From Nemophila menziesii (taxonomy: Eukaryota > Streptophyta > Magnoliopsida > Boraginales > Hydrophyllaceae), in assembly GCA_029959085.1 (NCBI GenBank), contig JARWIR010000018.1:3720001-3784000 (forward strand): DNA of 64,000 nucleotides. Direction: 5' to 3'. This document shows, one piece after another, positions 56,801 to 64,000 of this stretch. Below the pieces are notes generated by a model that saw only the letters and a list, made by a program, of their open reading frames with translations, was not told where the DNA came from and made no database searches. Every line of letters begins with the position of its first letter. Positions within the stretch are counted from its first letter, which is position 1. The translations under genes and the position numbers were made by a program.

Positions 56801-57950
56801 GCTAACGAGAACATTAAAGGAAGATAAGTTAGTGTGGCCCTTCTCAAAAGATGGTAATTATTCAACAAAATCGGGATATCACACGTTGGTTAACGAGGAA
56901 TTAACTAGTAAAGCTCAATCTTCGGAAAAGGGAGGTAAAGAGAACGACACCAACTTATGGAACCAAATTTGGAAGGCCAATGTGCAGTCAAAGGTAAGGA
57001 ATTTTGCATGGAGAGTTTGTAACGATCTCCTTCCATCAAAAGTTAATTTGAAGAAAAGAAAGTGTAAGGAGGAAGCAGTATGTGAATGGTGTGAGGTAGA
57101 GAATGAAAGTACGGAACATATTTTATTGAGGTGCCCTTTCAGCATTCAAGCATGGGCTGAGTCAGCACTCCAGATAAAAATTGATAGAGATGGCAAAGGA
57201 ACATTTGAAGAATGGTTCAAGAATGTTGTAAATAATTACGCTGAAAACGGATGGGATAAAAGAAAGGTGGTGGCAGTTGTGCTCACAACAGCGTGGAATT
57301 TATGGAAAGAAAGGATGAAGGGTTTTTTTGAGAAAGAAAAATGGGATGTTAGCAATATAACCTTCAATACAAATGAGGTCATCAGGAAATTATTTGATGA
57401 AAAAAGAACAAGAGGGCAATTAAGTAAAGAGGGCGACAACAAGGTTGAAAAACGAGAAAAAGATAGTCAAGAAATGGGAGAAGAGGCTGAAATGATTTGG
57501 TATAATGACGCTTCGTATACAAAAGAATGGGAACCGGCAGCAATATCAGCCATTGGAGTTGATAGACAAAAGGTTGTTGTAAGGAGAAAAGCAACGAAAT
57601 GTAGACTAAAATCGTGTATTGAAGGGGAAGCATGGGCGTTGCTCCTGGCATGCAGAACAGCTGGAGCAAGCAATATTCAAAGTAGTCTCCTCTGCTCTGA
57701 TAACCTTGAACTGGTTCAAGGAATTAATAAGAAGGGCGGACTTCGTTGGAGTCTAAACCCAATTATTGACGAGATCGATGGATGGAGAAACGAATTTCCT
57801 TTGTGGAAAATTGTTTATATTAGGAGAGAACTTAATGGGATCGCAGACGCACTGGCGAAATGCGTTAGAAGGAATATCAGCCTGATGGGATGGAAGGATT
57901 TCTCTATCAATGGTTCAAAAAATTATCTTATTAGTCGGTTATCAACTTAG
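53812..57950 (+). pseudogene. LINE ORF2 (endonuclease, RT, RNase H), three lesions
   Basis: It starts at the ATG at 53812 with FCVWNCQG. Endonuclease motifs: LGDFNE, CFFTWTNRR and GSDHSPLIV. Lesions: TGA at 53911-53913, a one-base loss in a T run near 54899, and TAG at 54993-54995. From 55146 to 57950 it is open for 934 codons. RT shows SKAPGPDGLPGKF, KIDMEKAYDQVNWEF, LRQGDPLSPLLFSF and the catalytic LFFADDTLFF. A zf-RVT domain follows (KVRNFAWRV, CEWC, HILLRC at about 57000-57140). RNase H has YNDAS, EGEAWALLLA, CSDNLELV and NGIADALAK, with all four acidic positions kept. Only three defects in 4.1 kb indicate a recent insertion. Confidence 0.92.
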
Positions 57951-58249
57951 TTTGTTTTTTCCACTTTGTCAAAAAAAAAAGTGTCATACCAACAAAATTT
58001 TATCACTCTGCACATACAATCATCACGAAAAACTCATAACCATACCCTTATTGGCTTTACAAACCGATTCTCGAACCAAAAATATCAGTTAAACTTTGAA
58101 AACAGAGTGCTAAATTTTAAGCTATCTTAACTCATAAATCATAATTATTCTTAAACAATCTAAAGTTAATAACATACTCACTATAAATACTGAACAATTA
58201 ACAAACATCTCATTGATTTTGCACGAGAAATGGAAAAGTTAGATAAAGT

Positions 58250-58470
58250 AAATAAATTATTCATCTGATAATTGTTGTGCTTCAAAGAACCGATAATTCT
58301 CGAAACAAAAATTACAGCTTGGTCCAACAACTCTCCCTCCTTTCCTCCCACTAAAACAAGTCGGAATATATCCAACAGCTTTATCGATGCAAGTACTACA
58401 ATTCTCGCCAGATAAATCAGGTGTACATTGCACAAATGCATAAATTGTCGGCACATCAGTGGCACTTCTA
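58250..58470 (-). pseudogene. Captured DUF26 fragment of a CRK, copy B
   Basis: The same segment as 24960-25173: TIYAFVQCTPDLSGENCSTC, then a frame change to GRKGG and FFEAQQLSDE. In this copy the frame through the CFSGRKGGRVVGPSCNF region stays open slightly longer than in copy A. Confidence 0.72.
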
Positions 58471-58732
58471 TAGGGGGTTGGGTTGGGTTGGGCTATAGGG
58501 GTTAATAAGAATTGGGTTGGGTTGGGTTCCGAATTACGTATAGATATAATTATAAAAAAACCTTATAGGGCCGGTTCCGGGCCGGTTCGGTTCCGGTCCC
58601 TAATGAAAACACAACATGTGAGAACCGCACCGCTGGAGTCTGGCGCATGCCGTGCCGTGCCGTGTGTTGACCGGTCCGGTCCGGTCCGTAGGACCGGTTT
58701 CCCGAAACCGATAGTCACCCCGAATGCTATGT

Positions 58733-60120
58733 AATGTAATTATAATTATATAATTAAGGATTTATATTGTTTAAATTAAAATTGATTGTCTATCATATCA
58801 AGTTTGCATTTGTGATTCTTATTAAAATAAATAAATAATATGTTGTTTACTTATACCATGATATATCAGTTTTTATCTGAATTTAAATATAAAAATAATT
58901 GAGTTTGATAACTCTTATTTTAACTGTTCATATATACTGGAAGAAAAAATTATATAATCAAATATATTATTGATTGATTTTTTATCTCGTTTTTTCTCTA
59001 TAAAAAAGTTATGAAACATACTTTCATCATGAATAATTATTATAAGGTTCTTAGACGGTAAACAATGGATTTTCTTTAAGAAAACTCTTTGCCGCAAAAC
59101 ATCCAATATCAAACGAATTTGTGTTTTATGCTAGTAATCCATAAAAACTTTTTACAATTATTATCTTATTCAAATCTAATTTGATTATACTTGTGCGGAT
59201 AACATGTAAATTTATCAATAAATTTATAATTGGTTTTCAACAAAACACAATAATTTAAACACAAGGGGTTAGGGACCACAACAGTTTAAACACGCGGAAG
59301 GGGGATAGGGTCCCTAAGTATTGAGATTGATAGAAAATTTAAGGATTCATTTTTCAGTCCTTCAAAAATTCTTTTGTAAGATTTTACAATACCTTTAATC
59401 TGAAGGATAGAAATAACAATTATATCACATATAATACAACATAAAAATCCAATAAAATCTATCTAGAGCGATTTAAGAATTTAAACAGAAACAAAATTTC
59501 GATTACATATCTTAAGATGTTGTATGAAAATTGAATTGCATAATCCCAGCTTCAAAAACTTGAAGCCTCCACGCTTTATTCAGAATCAAATTCTGGCTTG
59601 GAGAAAAAAACCTTTTGTTTTCTTGTGTTTTTTTTCTTTTGGAAGAAAACTGATTGGAATATAATATCTGTATAATGATTTCTCATTATACTTATATTAA
59701 CTAGAGAGAAGAAAATGAAAAGACAAGAAGTCGAAAAGTTAGGAACGTATAATGAAATTAATTATCTTAATAATCTGGTCAGTTACCCCTAATGTTCAGC
59801 AATTATAATATATATTTAATATAATAAAATAAATGCATGCTACATTATATAAAAAAAATATTTCATTTACAGTTGAAAGTAAATCATCAAAATATGATCA
59901 ACCACTAATGTTCAATTATATTACAATTCAATGGGGTTTGGGGCAAAATTCCAACACAATCTTCTTATTTTTTGTCAAAACTATATATATCTCCATTGAT
60001 ATTATGAATGACAATAATATAGAGATACAGTGGTTCATTAAAGTTGGAATTTCGGTTTACAATATCCACTTATTTATAATCGACAGCCAATTTTTTAGGG
60101 CCATCAAATGATGCGGATTC
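58733..60120. other. AT-rich flank, partly specific to copy B
   Basis: 58733-59155 matches 25399-25826. 59156-59935 is absent from copy A and probably represents sequence deleted there. 59936-60120 matches again up to the LINE poly(A). No gene is recognised. Confidence 0.6.
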
Positions 60121-63100
60121 TTTTCTTTTTTTTGTCGAATGCATCATACATTAAATAATCAAAAAGTTCATTACATCGTATCCTTTCCCTAATGGATGAA
60201 AGTCACACGCAGCCAAGTAAGCTAATTGGGAAGGAGGAAAGCAATTACAAAGGCTAAACAAAGAGAAACTCTTGTTTAGCCACCCAATCAGCTGTCAAGT
60301 TTTTTGACCTTTTAACAAAAGAGATCTTGAGTTTAAATATAAGCTTACACAAAATATTCTTAAGTAAAACCTTAGTAATACAAAAAAATTACTACGAGGT
60401 CTAGTTTGTTTAATAACATTCAAACAATCATTCTCTATCTTCAGACTTCCAAGAGGAAAATTAGATGCCAAAGAGCACGCTTCCATAATCCCTCTTGCTT
60501 CTGCTTCTTGAAAAGAATTGACTTGAATCTTCTTAGTAACTCCTCCTCGCAAAGTACCTGTTCAGTCCCTAATGATAAAAGCAATAACAACTTGGTTAGT
60601 TTTTGGATTAATTGATGCGTCACAGCTAATCTTAAAATACCCTGCAGTAGGTGGTATCTAATTTGAAATCGTACTTCCATTTGATGTAGTAATAACTTGA
60701 TTCACATTATCTCCTATATCCTGGATTAGGTATCGGAGACAGTTGTTGTTAATTTTGTGGCCTCAGAAGGATGTCTTATAGCAAGACAAAATTCATCATA
60801 GGCTTTAATAGCTTCTTGTAAAATAAACAAAGGGTCACGTTTAGTCCCTCTGAAAATATATTCATTTCTTCCTTTCCAAATAAACCAGGCAATGAAAAAA
60901 GAAATTTCTCCAAGTTTATTATCCGAAATTCCATTTCCTCTGATAGCTATCGAATGAAAATGGTCCTTTTCTTAAAATTGAAAGAAAGATATGTTAAATA
61001 ATTGAAGCACAAAGGACATACAATCTATACAGCTCTTGCCCAGGAGCAGTGAAACAACAAGTGTTCTAAATTTTCATCAAACTCCCCACAAATATCACAC
61101 TTTCCTTGATCAATAGATTTCCTTTTTTTTCTATTTTCATTAGTAGCTAATCCATTCTCATAGCATTTCCAAATGAAGTTTTTATATTTTGGTAAAACTT
61201 TACTTTGCCAAATGAACTTCCAATCTGCAGGATCCATCCTGAAGGATGTACCTCCCACTTTTTTATTCTTAAGTTCTCACACATAATTTGTGCCTTCCAC
61301 GGTTTTTTATAACTATCCTTTACTGTAACTTCTCCACTACTTAAAGAGGCCTCAAGAAATTTTGGGTTAGGGAAGTATTTACCTTTAGAGTCTTTATTAT
61401 TTAAAAATTTCCATGCATTTGATGCTCAAAGGGCCAAGTTCTGAGTATGAAAGTCTTTAAAATCAAGACCTTCATCTTCTTTAGCACTCAATAATGTCTG
61501 CCACTTGATCCAATGACATCTTTTTTCTTCCTTGTTGTTCTAGTAGAAATTTGTAACAAGAGAAGTAAGATGAGATGTAAGTTTCTATGGAATTAAAACA
61601 CTGGCATAATAAAGTTAGGAGTTGCTCCTATAATTGCTTTAACTAGCACTTGTTTACCACTTTTAGTAAGCATTCTAGTTTCCCAATTCTCATTTTTTTA
61701 AAAATCATTTCAATCTGCCACCCAAGGGATTTAACCTTTGATTTTCCCCATCCTGATGGAATACCAATGTATTTACCTAAATCCTCCAGTTTCCTCATCC
61801 TTAGATGAGATGATGTTTGATTTTTGATACTCAGTAGAGCGTTCTTACTAAAAAGAAATCCACTTTTATTGAGGTTTAATTTTTGTCCAGTTGCATAGCT
61901 ATACCAGTTCATAATAGTTATGAATATATCAACATTATATTCCTCAGCTTCCAGAAAGAACTGACTGTCATCTGCAAAGAGAATATGTGTGATCATTGGA
62001 GCAGCTCTTGCTATTTTAAGACCTTTCAAAAGTCCCGTTTTCACATAATACTCAATCAAGCTTGTGAGAGCTTGTGTGACTAAGCAGAAAAGATATGGAG
62101 ACAAGGGATCTCCCTGTCTCGATCCTTTTTTAGGCTTATCTATATCATATAATTGTCCATTAATTTGATATTTATATGTAATAGTAGATATAAAATTACC
62201 TATCCATTCAACCCATCTATTTTGAAATCCCAACTTTCTAAGCATGTCAGGAAGAATATCCCACTCTATATTCTCATAAGCTTTACTCATGTCAGCTTTA
62301 ATTGCCATACCATATTTCATAGATGTTCTTTTATTCTTTAAGTGATGGCTTGCTTCTTGCGCAATTAAAATATTCTCAAAGATAGATCTCCCAGGAATAA
62401 AGGTTGTTTGAGTTTTAGAAATTAAATCTCACATCTATTGTTATAGCCTATTAGCTAATATTTTTAAAATAATCTTATAAATAAAGTTGGCATAGCTTAT
62501 TGGTCTAAAAGAAGAGACCAAATCCAGATTTGAGCACTTTGGAATAAGTGTTATAATAGTAGCATTAATAGCTTCAAGTGTTGAATAATTCATAATAAAA
62601 TCTGACACTAGTTTAACCGAATCAATTTTTATTTCTTCCCAGATGATCTTGAAGAAAAAATCCCCATATTCATCTGGACCAGGTGATTTATCACTTTTCA
62701 AAGGCCAAACTGCACTTTTAATTTCCTTACAAGATGCCGGACAAATAAGTGAGTAATTCATCTCCTGGGTAACCACACAGTCAATCTTACTCAAAATAGG
62801 TGCATAATTTCTCACACCTTCTGTTTTGAATACATTATAGTAATATTTTTTTGATTTCTTGAGAAATATCATCCTTCTCAGTCAACCACTCGAGCTCCTA
62901 TATCATTATTTATAGTTGAGATTATGTTTCTAGTTCTTTTTACCTTAGTAATAGAGTGGAAATATTTGCTATTTCTATCTCAAAGCTTTAACCAAGTATT
63001 TTTTGATCTTTGATCCCAATAAAGTTCCTCTTCTTTCCAGTAATTCTCAAGATTAAGGCTCAAATTCTTAAAAACTACTTTGTTATCATCCGAGTAAGGC

Positions 63101-63731
63101 TCATTAAACAATTTCTCAAGTGGAGATAATGTGTTTTTAATCAATAACCGATTATTTAGGACTCTTTTCCTAGCCCATTTTGTAATCTGTTTTTGTAAAT
63201 TTGAGATTTTGTACACAAATCTCTTAATTCCTCTTAGTTCCATAAAACATCCTTTTTTCCAATGTTCCAATACTAATTTATAAAATGATTCATCATAAAT
63301 CCATCCTTTTTCAACCAAGAATCTTTTCTTGTTAGTTGAATTATATATACCAAGGTTGAGAATTAGTGGAGAATGGTCAGACTCTGTTGGAGGCAGTAAA
63401 GCACTCCATGAATTAGGGAAAATAACAATCCATCTCTTACTCACAAGAGTTCTATCTAGAATTTGTTTAATCAGCTGGTTGCCATTTCTCTTGTTAGACC
63501 AAGAGAAATTACATCCTTTAGCTGGTAACTCAAATAGATTATTCCTTTCAATAAACTCATTGAATAGTAACATGTTCTTTTTATGTAAACTTCCAATTTC
63601 ACCTCCCAATTTTTCTAAAGGATACCTAGTGAGGTTAAAATCCCCCAAAAGACACCCGCGGTCAGAAATATGAGGTAAATTATCCAACTTTTTTAAGAAT
63701 CCTTCCTTTTCTATATCAGTTGTTGGACCAT
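60121..63731 (-). mobile_element. L1-type LINE, copy B (3' part, continues past the nested LTR)
   Basis: Counterpart of 26009-29938, with the poly(A) tail as a T run at 60121-60133 (one C). It lacks about 315 bases present in copy A (27236-27555). The same LTR element begins at 63732 after the same ACCAT. Confidence 0.9.
60295..63731 (-). pseudogene. LINE ORF2, copy B, C-terminal two thirds
   Basis: The endonuclease C-terminal part is at 63687-62980 (LLGDFN, CNFSWSN, ESDHSPLIL). RT is at 62872-61643 with SDKSPGPDEYG, KADMSKAYENIEWD, SRQGDPLSPYLF and ILFADDSQFF. Here the 225-codon RT frame is continuous across the position where copy A has a frameshift, so copy B is closer to the ancestor. 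The zf-RVT-like part is at 61258-61025. RNase H is at about 60680-60295 and keeps EAEARG and END. Stops between these blocks and the 315-base deletion before the zinc region inactivate it. Confidence 0.85.
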
Positions 63732-64000
63732 TGATGTCTCCCTAATTGTTCTTATTTTAGACCCTTGGGAGACATCATTTTTTATGTTTAATTGAATATT
63801 TTGATAGACTTTTGAGTTAAATATGCAATAATCTGAATTTTCTCTTTTATTTCTAGTATTTTTAATTTATTAAACGTTTGTGCGTAATCTTGTGTATTTT
63901 AGTGAAAATTTTGTAGGTTTTTAATATTAGCTAGGAGAGAAATTCGAGAAGAAAGTCAAAGATCGTGATATGGAGTCAAAGTTTAAAGATAAATCCCTAA
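63732..64000 (+). repeat. 5' LTR of the nested Athila derivative, copy B (partial)
   Basis: It begins TGATGTCTCCC directly after ACCAT (63727-63731), exactly as at 29939, and runs off the window. It has only a few differences from 29939-30207. Confidence 0.93.

Larger units (their letters stand above)
50576..57980 (+). mobile_element. Second L1-type LINE, near full length, only in copy B
   Basis: It has a pyrimidine-rich 5' leader, ORF1, ORF2 overlapping by 8 bases, a short 3' end and a 10-base A tail (57971-57980), with 7-base target duplicates. Removing the TIR transposon inside ORF1 gives about 5.5 kb. It differs from the minus-strand LINE in sequence and in its ORF1. Confidence 0.92.
49796..58722. 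mobile_element. TIR transposon with CRK exons, copy B, split by a LINE
   Basis: It has the same ends and the same 10-base duplicates AATGCTATGT (49786-49795 and 58723-58732) as copy A. Without the LINE and one of its target duplicates it is 1515 bases, against 1474 in copy A; part of the extra length is an additional GCCGTGCC repeat at the right end. It predates the duplication. Confidence 0.88.
45058..64000 (+). repeat. Segmental duplication, copy B (continues past window)
   Basis: Direct-orientation counterpart of 17008-30200. The offset is 28022 bases at the LTR start and 33793 at the nested LTR. The difference is explained by the LINE 50576-57980, the missing CACTA-like block, and indels of about 770 and 315 bases. 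Confidence 0.92.

Noticed and set aside
53457..57673. Several minus-strand ORFs of 60-130 codons
   Set aside because: They are antisense shadows of the plus-strand LINE ORFs.
59833..60111. 92-codon ORF before LINE copy B
   Set aside because: AT-rich sequence with no recognisable motif; only its last part exists in copy A, where it is not open over the same length.

Overview
This window is plant nuclear DNA, almost certainly from a eudicot. The signs are Athila-type Ty3/gypsy LTR retrotransposons primed by tRNA-Asp, plant L1-type LINEs with a C-terminal RNase H, CACTA (TNP2) transposase relics, spliced pectin methylesterase (PME) genes with an N-terminal inhibitor domain, and captured exons of a cysteine-rich receptor-like kinase. 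The species cannot be fixed from this sequence. Nearly everything is transposable-element DNA; the only plausible host gene is a PME present twice.

Layout. 1-12324: a young minus-strand Athila-like element (element 1) whose outer LTR runs off the window; its gag-pol frame carries two stops and a lost RT aspartate, but its 3' ORF is intact. 12325-16751: the 3' part of a related plus-strand element (element 2). 16752-17659: fused scraps of a minus-strand element. 17760-21014: a TNP2 transposase relic and CACTA-like end. 21833-23637: PME copy A. 23915-25388: a TIR transposon with a 10-bp target duplication that carries receptor-kinase exons. 26009 to about 38260: a minus-strand LINE split by a complete 6.6-kb non-autonomous Athila derivative (29939-36574, TSD ACCAT). 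38280-42490: the 3' part of a divergent element (element 4). 42491-45681: the 5' part of a minus-strand element (element 5). From about 45058 the block 17008-30200 is repeated in direct orientation to the window end: LTR, TNP2 relic, PME copy B (nonsense mutation), the same TIR transposon, the same LINE and the same LTR insertion.

History. The receptor-kinase TIR element, the LINE and the derivative's LTR inside the LINE share insertion points in both copies, so they predate the duplication. A second plus-strand LINE (50576-57980, TSD GTGTCAT) entered only copy B, and another member of the TIR family then entered its ORF1 (50917-52806). The TIR family was therefore active both before and after the duplication.

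Most worth following up: an Athila derivative whose gag-pol is replaced by an unrecognised 207-codon ORF; a hairpin after the element 3' ORF that keeps pairing through compensatory change; a second hairpin at the very start of the LTRs; an array of GGGTWCCC-type palindromes; and the gene-carrying TIR family.
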